Part shown: piece by piece, positions 54,134 through 64,000 of the stretch
Layout: every line of letters starts with the position of its first letter
Position numbering within the stretch: the stretch's first letter is position 1
NCBI GenBank assembly: GCA_030697175.1
Contig: JAUYQR010000017.1
Coordinates: 85,718-149,717, forward strand
Direction of reading: 5' to 3'
DNA length: 64,000 nucleotides
DNA from: Paracoccaceae bacterium
Lineage (GTDB): Bacteria; Pseudomonadota; Alphaproteobacteria; Rhodobacterales; Rhodobacteraceae
Made by a program: the position numbers and the translations under genes
Notes under the pieces: model-generated
Database searches by the model: none
Told to the model about the DNA's origin: nothing
The model's input: only the letters and a program-made list of their open reading frames with translations

Positions 54134-55179
54134 GCCGTCCGCTCCTGATAGCGGCGCAGGTAGCGTGGGCCAAGCGAGGTGAGGATCTCGTAGCCGATGG
54201 TTCCGGCGGCGTCGGCCAGATCGTCGACAGTCTGGTGCGCACACAGGATATCAAGTGACTTCGGCACTTCCGCCAGATGGGTCACGTCGACGGTGATCAG
54301 GTCCATCGACACGCGGCCAACCAGCGGGCAGGGAACGTCACCGTCCCACAGCATCGCGGCATTCGACAAGGTGCGCGGCAGCCCGTCGGCATAGCCACCG
54401 GCGACCGTTGCAATGACGGCGTGGGTATCAGCCGTCCAGGTGCAGCCGTAGCCCACGCTTTCGCCGGGGGCCACCTCGCGCGTCTGGATCACCGGCAGAC
54501 CAAGGCTGACGGCGCGAACCGAGGTATCGAAGGGCAGCCCGCCGTAGAGCCCGATCCCGGGACGGGTCAGGTCGAAGTGATACTTCGGCCCGAGAAGAAT
54601 GCCGCCCGTCGCCGCCAGCGAGCGCGGGATGCCGGTGCCGTCGGTCATTTCGTGAAACGCCTCAAGCTGCGTGGCGTTCAGCGGATGATCGGGTTCGTCG
54701 GCGCAAGCCAGGTGGCTCATCAACAAGGCCGGCCCTGCGTCGATCAGAATCGAGGCGACGGCCTGCCACTCCAGCATCTCGACGCCCAGCCGGTTCATCC
54801 CGGTATCAAGCTGCACGCCGAACGGGTGGCCGGGCAGCGCTTCCAGGTGACGGGTGATCTGTTCCAGGCTGTTCAACATCGGCGTCAGATCAAGGTCGTT
54901 TATCATCTCGGTATCACCCGACATGTGGCCCGACAGCACCGAAATCTGCGGGCCGGGGCCAAGCGCCTGGCGCACGGCCGCGCCTTCCTCGGCGTAGGCC
55001 ACGAAGAACCGCCGCGCACCCGCCTGCGCCAAGGCGCGCGCCACGCGGGTAACGCCCAATCCGTAAGCGTCGGCCTTGACCACGGCTGCGGTCTGCACCT
55101 CTGGCCCCGACAGCCGGTCAAGCGCGCGCCAGTTGGCCGCGACGGCGTCAAGGTCGATGGTGAGGGTCGCGGTTGCCAT
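54130..55179 (-). CDS. alr: Alanine racemase
   Basis: 349 residues from the ATG at 55179, where the family N-terminus ([14 protein letters not shown]) begins. It makes D-alanine for peptidoglycan. The PLP Lys35 is in [10 protein letters not shown], the second catalytic Tyr is in [10 protein letters not shown], and TGMNRLG and GGYADGLPR are standard. It overlaps mlaE by four bases and heads the leftward alr-mlaE-mlaF-pqiA-radA-cvpA-purF run. The divergent P-type ATPase gene starts 129 bp away. Confidence 0.96.
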   Translation of the reverse strand: MATATLTIDLDAVAANWRALDRLSGPEVQTAAVVKADAYGLGVTRVARALAQAGARRFFVAYAEEGAAVRQALGPGPQISVLSGHMSGDTEMINDLDLTPMLNSLEQITRHLEALPGHPFGVQLDTGMNRLGVEMLEWQAVASILIDAGPALLMSHLACADEPDHPLNATQLEAFHEMTDGTGIPRSLAATGGILLGPKYHFDLTRPGIGLYGGLPFDTSVRAVSLGLPVIQTREVAPGESVGYGCTWTADTHAVIATVAGGYADGLPRTLSNAAMLWDGDVPCPLVGRVSMDLITVDVTHLAEVPKSLDILCAHQTVDDLADAAGTIGYEILTSLGPRYLRRYQERTA

Positions 55180-55307
55180 GCGCGCTGTTTCGACCGAGGC
55201 AGGGCTTGGGTCAAGGAAAAACATGGGGGCGCGGGGCAGGGGTTGCATCCGGCCGCCGAAGTTCGGACGATGGAGTGGCCTTTTGGCTGGCCGAAGAAGG
55301 ATACGAC

Positions 55308-57212
55308 ATGGCGCATGATCAAAGTGATGACGCTGCGCCGGAACGCGACGCCGATGTGCCCCTGACGGTGCTGACCTGGGCGGGTCTGGGCATTGCCGCA
55401 CTTGATGCTACGGTCCAGCCGCTGCCGCTCGGTCTGGTGGGCGGGGCCTTGGTCGTGGCCTATCTGGCAGGAGGCGTGCCGCCGCTGCGCTCGGCATTAA
55501 GTGATCTTTGGCAGCGGCGCACCTTGAACATCGACCTTTTGATGGTGGTTGCAGCGCTGGCCGCCGCCGGCGTCGGCGCGGCGCTGGAAGGCGCGGTGCT
55601 GCTGGCGCTGTTTTCCGTTTCCGGCACGCTGGAACATCGCGCGATGGGCAAGGCCCGCCGCGCGGTCGAGGCGCTGATGCAACTGCGCCCCGAAACGGCG
55701 CTGCGGCTTGCGGACGGTGAGGTCCGCGAGGTGCCGGTGGCCGAACTTGTCCCGGGTGATCAGGTGATCCTGCGCCCGGGCGCGCGGGTGCCGGTTGACG
55801 GGCGGATCGTCGAGGGCACGGGGCATCTGGACGAAAGCACGATTACGGGAGAATCCGAGCCTCGGTTGAAGGCGCCGGGCGCGTCGGTTCACGAGGCCAC
55901 CGTGAACCTTGACGGAATCCTCACGGTCGAGGTGACGCGGGGGCTGGCCGAAAGCACCGTTGCCCAGATGATCCGCCTTGTGACCGAGGCGCAGGCGATG
56001 AAAGCCCCGTCGGAGCGGTTTTCCGACTGGTTCGGGCAGCGCTACACCATCGCGGTGCTTGCCGGGGCGGTGCTGGCCTTTGCCGTCCTCCTTGGCCTTG
56101 GCTGGACGCTGGACGACGCACTTTACCGCGCTGCGACGTTGCTTGTAGCGGCCAGCCCCTGCGCTGTGGTGATCTCGGTTCCCGCGGCGATCCTGTCGGC
56201 ACTGTCCGCCTCGGCCCGGGGTGGGGTTCTGTTCAAGGGCGGGGCCGCGCTGGAGCGTCTGGCCGATGTGAAGACCTTTGCCTTCGACAAGACCGGAACG
56301 CTGACCACCGGGCAGGCCGAAGTGACCGGTATCCTTGCTCTGCAAGGGGACGAGGACGCTTTCCTTGCCCTTGTCGCCGGGCTGGAGGCGCAGTCCGAAC
56401 ATCCCATTGCCGGTGCCCTTCGCCGCGCTGCCGAGGCGCGGGGTGTCATTCCGATCGCGGTCCGCGATGTCACCTCAAATCCCAGCGAAGGGATCAGCGG
56501 GGTTGATGCCCTCGGCCCGATCTGGGCTGGAAACGCGCGCATGCGGGAACGGATGGGGGCGACCCTGCCGCCCGATCTGCAAGCCATGGCCGACGGGTCC
56601 GAAACGCTGATCTTCGCCGGGCGCGGTGACCGGCTTTTGGGCGCGGTTACCGTTGCCGATGACCTGCGGCCGACCGCCCGCGCGGGGCTGGCCGCACTCA
56701 AGGCCGGGGGCGTCGCGCGCATCCTGATGATGACCGGCGACCGCGCGCCGGTGGCGGCCCGAATCGGTGCTGCCCTTGGGCTGAAGGAGAGTGAGATCGA
56801 GTCGGGCCTGCTTCCCGCCGACAAGGTCACGCTGGTTGACGCGGCGGCGAAACGCGGCGCCGTGGCGTTCGTGGGCGACGGGGTAAACGATGCCGCCGCG
56901 TTGGCCCGGGCAGACGTCGGCGTGGCGATGGGGGTGGCGGGCAGCGAAGTGGCGCTGCAGGCGGCGGATGTGGCGCTGATGGCCGATGACCTTGGCCGCC
57001 TTGCCGCGGCCCATGCGCTGGCCCGCCGCACCCGCGCGATCATCCGCCAGAACCTGACCTTTGCCATCGGCGCGATGCTGGTTCTGGTGACGGGCGGCCT
57101 GTTTTTCAACCTGCCGCTACCGCTTGCCGTCGTCGGCCACGAAGGCGGCACGCTGCTGGTGGTGCTGAATGGCCTGCGATTGCTGGCCGATCCGATCCGC
57201 CGTCCGGCCTGA
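55308..57212 (+). CDS. P1B-4-type heavy-metal efflux ATPase (Co/Zn/Fe-type)
   Basis: 634 residues from the ATG at 55308, without any N-terminal metal-binding domain. The phosphorylated Asp327 is in FDKTGTLT, with TITGESEP (A-domain), a HP in QSEHPIAG and [10 protein letters not shown]. Metal-site motifs are S283-P284-C285 (TM6) and HEGGT at 611-615 (TM8), the combination that defines P1B-4 exporters such as CoaT/CtpD (Co2+, also Fe2+/Zn2+). It is in the inner membrane. It lies alone in the opposite orientation between alr and an SDR, interrupting an otherwise leftward block. Confidence 0.92.
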   Translation: MAHDQSDDAAPERDADVPLTVLTWAGLGIAALDATVQPLPLGLVGGALVVAYLAGGVPPLRSALSDLWQRRTLNIDLLMVVAALAAAGVGAALEGAVLLALFSVSGTLEHRAMGKARRAVEALMQLRPETALRLADGEVREVPVAELVPGDQVILRPGARVPVDGRIVEGTGHLDESTITGESEPRLKAPGASVHEATVNLDGILTVEVTRGLAESTVAQMIRLVTEAQAMKAPSERFSDWFGQRYTIAVLAGAVLAFAVLLGLGWTLDDALYRAATLLVAASPCAVVISVPAAILSALSASARGGVLFKGGAALERLADVKTFAFDKTGTLTTGQAEVTGILALQGDEDAFLALVAGLEAQSEHPIAGALRRAAEARGVIPIAVRDVTSNPSEGISGVDALGPIWAGNARMRERMGATLPPDLQAMADGSETLIFAGRGDRLLGAVTVADDLRPTARAGLAALKAGGVARILMMTGDRAPVAARIGAALGLKESEIESGLLPADKVTLVDAAAKRGAVAFVGDGVNDAAALARADVGVAMGVAGSEVALQAADVALMADDLGRLAAAHALARRTRAIIRQNLTFAIGAMLVLVTGGLFFNLPLPLAVVGHEGGTLLVVLNGLRLLADPIRRPA

Positions 57213-57223
57213 CCCGCCGCCGC

Positions 57224-58114
<891 letters not shown>

Positions 58115-58146
58115 TCACAGCGTGGCGGGGGCTGCAGACGTGGGAC

Positions 58147-58179
58147 GCCTCCGGCGGGAGTATTTTTGAAAAGAGCAAA
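58147..58179 (-). repeat. Intergenic AAATATCCC element, copy g (33 bp identical to copy e)
   Basis: A 33-bp perfect match to 48429-48461, placed 24 bp after the dnaB stop (in transcription direction) and ahead of an SDR gene. The 198-bp gap 58004-58202 holds no gene. Confidence 0.8.
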
Positions 58180-58202
58180 GCTGTGGTCGGATGCGGTGGT
58201 GG

Positions 58203-59717
58203 TCAGAACCCGACGTCGGGGCCGCCCGACCCTTGCCACGGTTTCGCGAGGTTGCCAAACCGTGTGAAGCGGCCCTCGAAGCTGAGTTCCACGGTGCCGA
58301 TCGGCCCGTGGCGCTGCTTGCCGATGATGACCTCGGCCTTGCCATGCACCGATTCCATGATCGTCTGCCACTGCGCCATCTTTTCCAGTTCGTGGTCGCC
58401 CGGCTTTTCCCGCTCGCGGTAGTATTCGTCGCGGTAGACGAACATCACCACGTCGGCGTCCTGTTCGATCGACCCGGATTCGCGCAGGTCGCTGAGTTGC
58501 GGGCGCTTGTCCTCGCGGCTTTCTACCGCCCGGCTCAACTGCGAGAGTGCAATGACCGGGATGTTCAGTTCCTTCGCAATCGCCTTCAAACCTTGCGTGA
58601 TTTCAGAGACTTCCTGAACCCGGTTTTCCTTCGAGGTGCCCTTCAGAAGCTGGAGGTAGTCGATGATCAGCACATCGAGCCCATGCGTGCGCTTCAGCCG
58701 CCGGGCGCGCGCGGCCACCTGGCTGATCGGCAGGGCAGGGGTGTCGTCGATGTAGAGCGGGCAGGCCTCCAGCGCCTTGGCCGCCTCGACAAAGCGGCGG
58801 AACTCCTGTTCCGTCATGTCGCCGCGGCGGATCTGTTCGGACGGCACTTCCGAGGCCTCGGAGAGGATCCGCGCGGCCAACTGCTCGGCGCTCATTTCCA
58901 GCGAGAAGAAGCCGACGACGCCGCCCTCGACCGACCCGTCACCGCCATCCGGCATCCGCCCGCGCTTGTGCGCCTTGGCGATGTTGAAGGCGATGTTGGT
59001 GGCGAGCGAGGTCTTGCCCATCGACGGACGACCAGCAAGGATCAGAAGGTCGGAAGGGTGCAGGCCGCCAAGCTTGCGGTCCATGTCGATCAGGCCGGTC
59101 GAGATCCCGGCGAGGCCGCCCTCGCGCTGGTAGGCGGCATTGGCCACATTCACAGCGTCCGTTACAGCCTTGAGAAAGCTTTGAAATCCGCGCTCGGCGA
59201 CGCCCTGTTCGCCCAGCTTGTAAAGCCGCTGCTCGGCCTCGATGATCTGGTCCTTCGGCTCGCTGTCGACAGCGACCTTGGCCGCCTGCGCCGCAATGTC
59301 GCGGCCAAGCTGGATCAGTTCGCGCCGCACCGCGAGGTCGTAGATCATCTGCGCATAATCGCGCGCCGCATAGGCCGAGATCGCAGCCCCCGCAAGGCGC
59401 ACCAGATAGGCCGGACCGCCAAGATCCTTCAGGCCCGCGTCCTCTTCCAGAAACGCTTTCAGCGTCACCGGCGAGGCGAGGGCGTTCTTCAGGATGCGCG
59501 CCGCCGCAATCTCGTAGATGCGCTGGTGCACCGGATCGAAGAAATGCTCGGCCTTCACCACCGAGGAGATCCGGTCATAGACGTCGTTGTTGACCAGAAT
59601 CGCGCCCAGAAGCTGCTGTTCGGCCTCGATGTTGTGCGGCAGAACCTCGGTCTCCGCGCCAGCATTGGATGCGGCGGGGACAATTTGCCTGACTGCAGCC
59701 AAGTCGGCCATATGCAT
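58203..59717 (-). CDS. dnaB: Replicative DNA helicase DnaB
   Basis: 504 residues. The N-terminal helicase-loader domain (LPHNIEAEQQLLGAIL) is at residues 27-130; the RecA-fold hexameric helicase has Walker A AGRPSMGKTS, FFSLEMSAEQLAARIL, LIIDYLQLL, SQLSR and DLRESGSIEQDADVV. It unwinds the parental duplex at the fork. Two in-frame ATGs (59717, 59711) share one GAGGG ribosome binding site; either may be used. A DnaA-box-like inverted repeat lies upstream. No intein is present. Confidence 0.97.
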   Translation of the reverse strand: MHMADLAAVRQIVPAASNAGAETEVLPHNIEAEQQLLGAILVNNDVYDRISSVVKAEHFFDPVHQRIYEIAAARILKNALASPVTLKAFLEEDAGLKDLGGPAYLVRLAGAAISAYAARDYAQMIYDLAVRRELIQLGRDIAAQAAKVAVDSEPKDQIIEAEQRLYKLGEQGVAERGFQSFLKAVTDAVNVANAAYQREGGLAGISTGLIDMDRKLGGLHPSDLLILAGRPSMGKTSLATNIAFNIAKAHKRGRMPDGGDGSVEGGVVGFFSLEMSAEQLAARILSEASEVPSEQIRRGDMTEQEFRRFVEAAKALEACPLYIDDTPALPISQVAARARRLKRTHGLDVLIIDYLQLLKGTSKENRVQEVSEITQGLKAIAKELNIPVIALSQLSRAVESREDKRPQLSDLRESGSIEQDADVVMFVYRDEYYREREKPGDHELEKMAQWQTIMESVHGKAEVIIGKQRHGPIGTVELSFEGRFTRFGNLAKPWQGSGGPDVGF

Positions 59718-59870
59718 CTACTCCCTCAATCCGAGCGTCTCTTGCGCCCTTAACGCTGTGCCGGCAACACCTGATAGATCGGTGCATGGACCGGGTATAA
59801 GTCTGAGGATAACCGGGCAGGGCCGAGTCGGCCACCATCTTTGGGGTCAGATGCGCGGAACGGCACCGCC

Positions 59871-59898
59871 TGTGGACGGCCGAATCCTGTTGTCCACA
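59871..59898. promoter_or_regulatory. DnaA-box-like inverted repeat upstream of dnaB
   Basis: TGTGGAC (59871-59877) and GTCCACA (59892-59898), perfect 7-bp arms; TTGTCCACA (59890-59898) is one base from the DnaA box TTATCCACA. It lies in the 218-bp gap between pyrE and dnaB, about 150 bp before the dnaB start. The gap holds no gene. Confidence 0.45.
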
Positions 59899-59924
59899 AA
59901 GGCTGCACAGGGCCGCACACAGGA

Positions 59925-59947
59925 AAGCCCGCCGGTCAGGCGGGTTT
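59925..59947 (-). terminator. Terminator spanning the pyrE stop codon
   Basis: On the minus strand AAACCCGCC-TGACC-GGCGGGCTT then TCC, a 9-bp stem (one G-U) whose loop contains the pyrE TGA stop. A terminating ribosome would sit on the hairpin. Confidence 0.6.
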
Positions 59948-60616
59948 GCGCGCATCCTGCCAGGCGCGCGGCGCCGTCAGGAAGGCTTCAACCTCCGACA
60001 ACGTCGCCGCATCGAGACTGCCTTGCGCGCGCGCTTCGGCCAGTACGTCCCACCAGGTGCAAAGATGGTGCAAGGCCACGCCGTGATCGGCCAGACGCTG
60101 GGCAGTTTCGGGAAAGATCCCGTAATAGAAGATCACCGCCGTGTGGGCGCAGGTGGCCCCGGTTTCGCGGATCGCATCGACGAAGGACAGTTTCGAGCCG
60201 CCATCGGTGGTCAGATCCTCGACCAAGAGCACCCGCTGGCCTTCGGTCATGGCACCTTCGATGCGGGCGTTGCGGCCGTAACCTTTCGGTTTCTTGCGGA
60301 CATAGGTCATCGGCAGCGCCATCCGTTCGGCCACCAGTGCCGCAAACGGAATTCCGGCCGTCTCGCCCCCGGCGATGTTGTCGAACGCTTCGAACCCCGC
60401 ATCGCGCATCACCGTGACCACCATGAAATCCATCAGCATCGACCGGATGCGCGGATAGGAAATCAGCTTGCGGCAGTCGATGTAGGTCGGCGAGGGCAGC
60501 CCCGAGGCCAGGGTGAACGGCGTCTCGGCGTTGAAATGCACGGCCTTGATTTCCAGAAGCGCGCGGGCGGTCAGGCGCGCGATCTCGGCGGCGGGGGGGA
60601 AGCTTGAAGGGATCAT
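59936..60616 (-). CDS. pyrE: Orotate phosphoribosyltransferase
   Basis: 226 residues from the ATG at 60616. It adds ribose-5-phosphate from PRPP to orotate (pyrimidine synthesis step 5). The PRPP loop [13 protein letters not shown] is intact, as are [32 protein letters not shown] and [11 protein letters not shown]. The frame is open upstream into pyrC but in a different register of meaning. It follows pyrC by 14 bp and is clearly in the same operon. Confidence 0.96.
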   Translation of the reverse strand: MIPSSFPPAAEIARLTARALLEIKAVHFNAETPFTLASGLPSPTYIDCRKLISYPRIRSMLMDFMVVTVMRDAGFEAFDNIAGGETAGIPFAALVAERMALPMTYVRKKPKGYGRNARIEGAMTEGQRVLLVEDLTTDGGSKLSFVDAIRETGATCAHTAVIFYYGIFPETAQRLADHGVALHHLCTWWDVLAEARAQGSLDAATLSEVEAFLTAPRAWQDARKPA

Positions 60617-60630
60617 CGGCAGGCTCTCAA

Positions 60631-61671
60631 TCAGGGCTCGACGTGCCAATGCACGGGAAAACCGGGGTTGAAGACGGTGACAGGCCCTGCCTCGGACAGG
60701 ATCTTTTCGGGAAAGGCATTGGCCGTGTCGCGCCTTGTCAGCGTGATCCGCGCCTCGTTTGCGGGCAGCCGGTAGAACGCCGGGCCGTTCAGGCTGGCGA
60801 AGGCTTCGAGCCGGTCCAGCGCGCCCTCTTCCTCGAACACATGCGCAAGGATCGGCAGGGTGTTGGTCGCGGTGAAACAGCCGGCGCAGCCGCAGGCATG
60901 TTCCTTCAGCGCATCCACATGCGGCGCGCTGTCGGTCCCAAGAAAGAACCGCCCCTCGCCCGACACCGCCGCCGCACGCAACGCCAGACGATGCTTCTCG
61001 CGCTTGGCCACCGGCAGGCAATAGTAATGCGGCCTGATCCCCCCGGCGAGGATGTGGTTGCGGTTGATGACCAGATGATGCGTCGTGATCGTGGCACCCA
61101 GCGTGTCACCGCCCGTGCGGGCATAGGCCACGCCTTCTTCGGTGGTGATATGCTCCATCACCACACGCAGGCCCGGCAGGCGGCCGCGCAGCGGGTCAAG
61201 CACCGTGTCGATGAACACCGCCTCGCGGTCGAAGATGTCAACCGACGGGTCCGTCACCTCGCCGTGTACGCAAAGCGGCAGGCCGATGTCGGCCATCCGC
61301 TCCAGAACCGGCAGCACCTTGTCCAGATCACGCACCCCGGCGTGGGAATTGGTCGTGGCCCCGGCAGGATAAAGCTTCACCGCCCGAACCAGCCCCGATG
61401 CCGCCGCCGCCGCCACATCATCCGGGTCTGTCGCCTCGGTCAGATACAGCGTCATCAACGGCTCGAATGTGGCACCCGGGGGCAGGGCCGCCAGAATACG
61501 GTCGCGGTAGGCCCGCGCCTCGTCGCCGGTCACAACCGGCGGCACGAGGTTTGGCATGATGATCGCCCGCGCAAAATGCCGGGCGGATTCCGGCAGCACG
61601 GCCTTCAGCATCGCGCCGTCGCGCAGGTGCAGGTGCCAGTCGTCGGGGCGGCGGAGGGTCAGGGTATGCAT
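60631..61671 (-). CDS. pyrC: Dihydroorotase (type II)
   Basis: 346 residues, typical of class II PyrC (E. coli 348), from the ATG at 61671 where the family starts ([14 protein letters not shown], metal HxH). The carboxylated Lys is in [15 protein letters not shown]; His ligands are in CVHGEV and MEHITT, and the catalytic Asp is in GTDSAPH. It cyclises carbamoyl aspartate to dihydroorotate. It is first gene of the pyrC-pyrE unit and divergent from the LprI-like gene (94 bp apart). Confidence 0.97.
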   Translation of the reverse strand: MHTLTLRRPDDWHLHLRDGAMLKAVLPESARHFARAIIMPNLVPPVVTGDEARAYRDRILAALPPGATFEPLMTLYLTEATDPDDVAAAAASGLVRAVKLYPAGATTNSHAGVRDLDKVLPVLERMADIGLPLCVHGEVTDPSVDIFDREAVFIDTVLDPLRGRLPGLRVVMEHITTEEGVAYARTGGDTLGATITTHHLVINRNHILAGGIRPHYYCLPVAKREKHRLALRAAAVSGEGRFFLGTDSAPHVDALKEHACGCAGCFTATNTLPILAHVFEEEGALDRLEAFASLNGPAFYRLPANEARITLTRRDTANAFPEKILSEAGPVTVFNPGFPVHWHVEP

Positions 61672-61765
61672 GAGCCCTCGGGTAGCGCAAACCCGCACCC
61701 GTTTCCAGTGGCATCGCGGGGCTGGCTGGGGCACCATGCCCGAAACCCAAAACCCGGAGCCTGCA

Positions 61766-62152
61766 ATGACCCGCCTTGCCGCCCTGCTTGTCGTTCTCGC
61801 AGCCCCCGCCATCGGACAGCAGATCGACTGCACCGCTGCCATGACGCAGATCGAACTGAATTACTGCGCTGAACAGGAGTGGTCCAAGGCCGACACCGCG
61901 CTGAACCAGGCCTACCAGACCGCGATGGCCGATCTGAAGCAGACGCTCGCCGACCGGCCCGAAGATCTGGCAAAGGAAACCGGCATGTTGCGCGACGCGC
62001 AGCGCGCCTGGATCGCGTTTCGGGATGCCAACTGTGCCGTCGCAGGCTACCCGATGCGGGGTGGGTCGGCAGAACCCTTGCTGGTCTACGCCTGCCTGCG
62101 CGACATGACACTGGCGCGCACCGAAGACCTCAACCGCCAGCCCGAGTTCTGA
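61766..62152 (+). CDS. LprI-like (DUF1311) secreted protein
   Basis: 128 residues with a signal peptide ([19 protein letters not shown]). The DUF1311/LprI core is clear: [27 protein letters not shown] start, [30 protein letters not shown] and a final [13 protein letters not shown]. It has four cysteines in the family pattern, likely two disulfides. Some LprI proteins inhibit lysozyme; here that is only a family-level guess. GGAG lies six bases before the ATG. Confidence 0.9.
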   Translation: MTRLAALLVVLAAPAIGQQIDCTAAMTQIELNYCAEQEWSKADTALNQAYQTAMADLKQTLADRPEDLAKETGMLRDAQRAWIAFRDANCAVAGYPMRGGSAEPLLVYACLRDMTLARTEDLNRQPEF

Positions 62153-63055
62153 TCACCCGCCCGTCAGTTCCGCCAGCCTGCGCTGGAACCGCGGTGCCCG
62201 CAACCTTGAGGTAACCGACCGGCAGATCATCACCTCGCGCTGCGGATGCCCGCTGCGTTCCGCTGCATAAAGGATGGCGCGCAGGTAGCTGGCGTTCGAC
62301 CGTCGCCCCCGCCACATCCGCGCAAAACCGTAGGGCGTCAGCTTGCCGTCCATCACGGCCGCCAGCAACCGGTCCAGCACCTGCATCTCGACCAGCGTGT
62401 CTTCCGTCGCCTCCCCGGTGTGCGGCGCGTTCAGCACCGTCACATAGGGCCGCCGGAACAAGGCCGCATGCATCGCGTCGCGCATGTTGTAGGGGTCGTG
62501 GATCAGCCAGACCTTGCTTGCGCCTTCGGTCATGTCGGGGGCAAAGCCGTAGCGGTCGGTGAAGTTCAGCCGCCGCGCCGCAAGATGCCGGTCGTCCCAG
62601 CGCGCAAGCGAGGTGTCCATCGTGGCCCGTGGTGCGATCAGCAACAGTTCCGCCCCCGGCGAGGCCACCGAATAGGCCGCCGCCGCATAGCCGGAAATGC
62701 CCGCTCCGTAGAACACGACGCGCTCGAAATCCTCCAGGAACCCGTCATCCACCAGCCGGTCGAAATAGCGGTAGACCGCCGGATCGCGCCACCAGGTCTC
62801 GCCTTCCGATATGATGCACAGATGCGACCAGCCGCGCGAATGTGCCAATGCCTGATGCGCAGGCAGGTTGCCTTCACGCTCGCGGATCGCGCCAGCGTCC
62901 TCGAACGTGACCAGAAGCACCGGCTTTTGCTCCACAAAGAAAGCCCAGTGCCGGTCGCCCAAAGGCAGTAGATCGCCATCCTCTTCGGTCAGCCGCGTCA
63001 TTGCGCGCAACCAGTCTGGCGTCGCTTCCGCAGTGAGGCCATCCCAATCGGACAT
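62153..63055 (-). CDS. Alpha/beta-hydrolase-like protein (homologues often labelled PAPS reductase)
   Basis: 300 residues from the ATG at 63055. The preceding in-frame stretch is A+T-richer and lacks homology, although the ribosome binding site before 63055 is weak. Residues about 107-135 (VVFYGAGISGYAAAAYSVAS, then PGAELLLIAP) form a nucleophile-elbow-like GxSGxAA motif of an alpha/beta-hydrolase fold. None of the PAPS-reductase signatures (KRT..E-C..GLH) is present, so that label common for this family looks wrong. It lies between an LprI gene and a glycosyltransferase on the same strand as the latter. Function unknown. Confidence 0.7.
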   Translation of the reverse strand: MSDWDGLTAEATPDWLRAMTRLTEEDGDLLPLGDRHWAFFVEQKPVLLVTFEDAGAIREREGNLPAHQALAHSRGWSHLCIISEGETWWRDPAVYRYFDRLVDDGFLEDFERVVFYGAGISGYAAAAYSVASPGAELLLIAPRATMDTSLARWDDRHLAARRLNFTDRYGFAPDMTEGASKVWLIHDPYNMRDAMHAALFRRPYVTVLNAPHTGEATEDTLVEMQVLDRLLAAVMDGKLTPYGFARMWRGRRSNASYLRAILYAAERSGHPQREVMICRSVTSRLRAPRFQRRLAELTGG

Positions 63056-63213
63056 GGTATAAAGAACTTCCAAAGAAAAAATCAGCTTCTGGAACCAATT
63101 TCCTTTGTCGAAGCGCTCCAAACAAGTCGGGAAAGTGTAAACGGAGCCGCCACTTGGCAAACAACCAAGGGCCATTGTTTCGTGCAGTCGCAGCGTCTCG
63201 CGCGGAGGTAGAG

Positions 63214-64000
63214 TTATTCATCCGCAGGTGGTATTTGCCGGATCGCGTGGCGCCAGACCAGCCGGGCCTCCTCGGCGCTGATCGCTCGCGTCGGGGGTGT
63301 CATCAACATTCGGCCGAACAGACTGCGCCATGATTCTTCGCCCATCAGTGCCAGAAAGCGGGCTTTACGCCAGGCCACGGCAGCCATGTGCAGCGGCCCC
63401 AGAACCGGGTCCGCCAGCAGCGCCTGACGTTCGGCGCGGCTGTCCAGCGCCAGTACCGAACTGTCCTCGACGTCGCAGAAATTGCGCTCCACCCAGTAGT
63501 CCATGTTCAGCCCGGTCACGCCGGGAAAAACGCTGCCCCGGTCGCATTTCACCACGAAACCTTCCATCGACCCCAGAGCGTAATGGTTCAGTTGCACCAG
63601 CCGGAAATTGTCGCGCCCAAGGTCCGAGAATATGCGCTCGCGGTGAAAGAGCGCAGGCAGCCTGCGCCCCGATCCGTCATACCAGCACTGACCGGGCAGC
63701 CGGGCCGGGTCGGGGTTGCGTGGCCGGTGAACGCCAAGCCGGCCATAGCTGCCATCGTTGCGATAAAGCGTCTTGAACAGCGCCGCCCGCCACGGCCAGT
63801 GCAGCACCGCCGGTGCGGCCTTGGTAAACGTCTCGGTGACAGGCCGGTCCTCATACCCGACCACCCCGGCCCCGGAGAGCCCGGCCCCGGAGAGCCCGGC
63901 CCCGGAGAGCCCGGCCCCGGAGAGCCCGGCCCCGGAGAGCCCGGCCCCGGAGAGCCCGGCCCCGGAGAGCCCGGCCCCGGAGAGCCCGGCCCCGGAGAGC
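63214..64000 (-). CDS. Glycosyltransferase family 2-like protein, C-terminal part, with in-frame 15-bp tandem repeats
   Basis: 262 codons are visible; the 5' part lies beyond the window. The C-terminal block (YEDRPVTETFTKAAP, FKTLYRNDGSYGRLGVHRPR, LVQLNHYALGSMEGFVVKCDRG, YWVERNFCDVEDSSV) is that of GT2-type proteins common in Rhodobacteraceae. Upstream, the frame runs without a stop through about nine perfect 15-bp repeats encoding (SGAGL)n, just where relatives have a short Gly/Ser stretch before the RPVTETF motif. A GTG at 63864 could be an alternative start, but the open repeat frame argues for a longer protein. A 158-bp gap (63056-63213) separates it from the next gene. Confidence 0.7.
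   Translation of the reverse strand, partial: LSGAGLSGAGLSGAGLSGAGLSGAGLSGAGLSGAGLSGAGLSGAGVVGYEDRPVTETFTKAAPAVLHWPWRAALFKTLYRNDGSYGRLGVHRPRNPDPARLPGQCWYDGSGRRLPALFHRERIFSDLGRDNFRLVQLNHYALGSMEGFVVKCDRGSVFPGVTGLNMDYWVERNFCDVEDSSVLALDSRAERQALLADPVLGPLHMAAVAWRKARFLALMGEESWRSLFGRMLMTPPTRAISAEEARLVWRHAIRQIPPADE
63864..64000. repeat. 15-bp perfect tandem repeat (VNTR) running off the window
   Basis: Unit CCCGGCCCCGGAGAG (plus strand), about nine copies without a single substitution up to the last base. It is a multiple of three, so copy number can change without frameshift. It may also mark the edge of what an assembler could resolve. Confidence 0.9.

Noticed and set aside
59718..59935. Replication origin upstream of dnaB
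   Set aside because: Only one pair of near DnaA boxes, no AT-rich unwinding element, no box cluster.
62153..63055. PAPS reductase
   Set aside because: None of the conserved sulfonucleotide reductase residues is present, and the central motif is hydrolase-like.
63864..64000. CRISPR array
   Set aside because: The 15-bp units are contiguous with no spacers and lie in a coding frame.

Overview
The window is a high-GC (visibly about two-thirds G+C), gene-dense chromosomal segment of an alphaproteobacterium, most likely a member of the Rhodobacteraceae/Paracoccaceae. The grounds are a Rhodobacter-type 5-aminolevulinate synthase (hemA) with an FnrL-like box, a sitABCD metal transporter behind two Mur/Fur-type palindromes, a SqrR/BigR-like persulfide sensor, a Hint-domain protein of the kind common in this family, and the block pyrC-pyrE-dnaB / alr-mlaE-mlaF-pqiA-radA-cvpA-purF. 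There is no phage, insertion sequence, CRISPR array or rRNA operon. The region is core and metabolic rather than an island.

Layout. 1-6.4 kb: tail of a hydantoinase B gene, then an RND efflux pump (inner-membrane pump plus adaptor) with its TetR regulator and a perfect operator palindrome. 6.5-9.2 kb: tgt, a Hint-domain protein and a small membrane protein. 9.2-15.0 kb: lon behind a 16-bp direct-repeat tract, an HU-like protein with a histone-H1-like tail, two tRNA-Val isoacceptors, a RibD/DHFR-like reductase, a DUF4287 protein, a pirin and two identical tandem tRNA-Asp genes. 15.0-21.3 kb: GNAT acetyltransferase, M20 peptidase, small secreted protein, hemA, rodZ and ispG. 21.3-25.2 kb: sitABCD. 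25.2-29.3 kb: SDR, SqrR-like regulator, glycerate 2-kinase, PHP hydrolase and a YdeI/DUF1801-like protein.

29.4-35.9 kb is a histidine-utilisation locus (hutU-hutH-hutI divergent from hutF-hutC) with a HutC-type operator between the two arms. 35.9-47.7 kb is the most interesting part. It holds a LysR regulator divergent from two paralogous DMGDH/GcvT flavoproteins, a PEP-mutase-like lyase, a non-pyrrolysine MttB-family methyltransferase, an aldehyde dehydrogenase, a 3-hydroxyisobutyrate-dehydrogenase-like enzyme and a divergent cystathionine-lyase-like PLP enzyme. Short overlaps tie several of them together. This looks like a pathway that strips methyl groups from a quaternary or tertiary amine and degrades the remaining carbon skeleton. 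The substrate cannot be read from sequence, and the adjacency to hut makes N-methylated histidines one candidate.

47.7-64 kb runs mostly leftward: SDR, purF, cvpA, radA, pqiA-like, mlaF, mlaE, alr, SDR, dnaB, pyrE, pyrC, with a P1B-4 metal-export ATPase in the opposite orientation between alr and dnaB. The right end has an LprI-like protein, an alpha/beta-hydrolase-like protein and a glycosyltransferase-2 fragment whose coding frame carries about nine perfect 15-bp tandem repeats and runs off the window.

A further theme is a recurrent intergenic element (core around AAATATCCCGCCGGAGG, often followed by a hairpin whose stem differs between copies). It occurs at least seven times, mostly in the same orientation relative to the surrounding genes, and no feature type I can name explains it.
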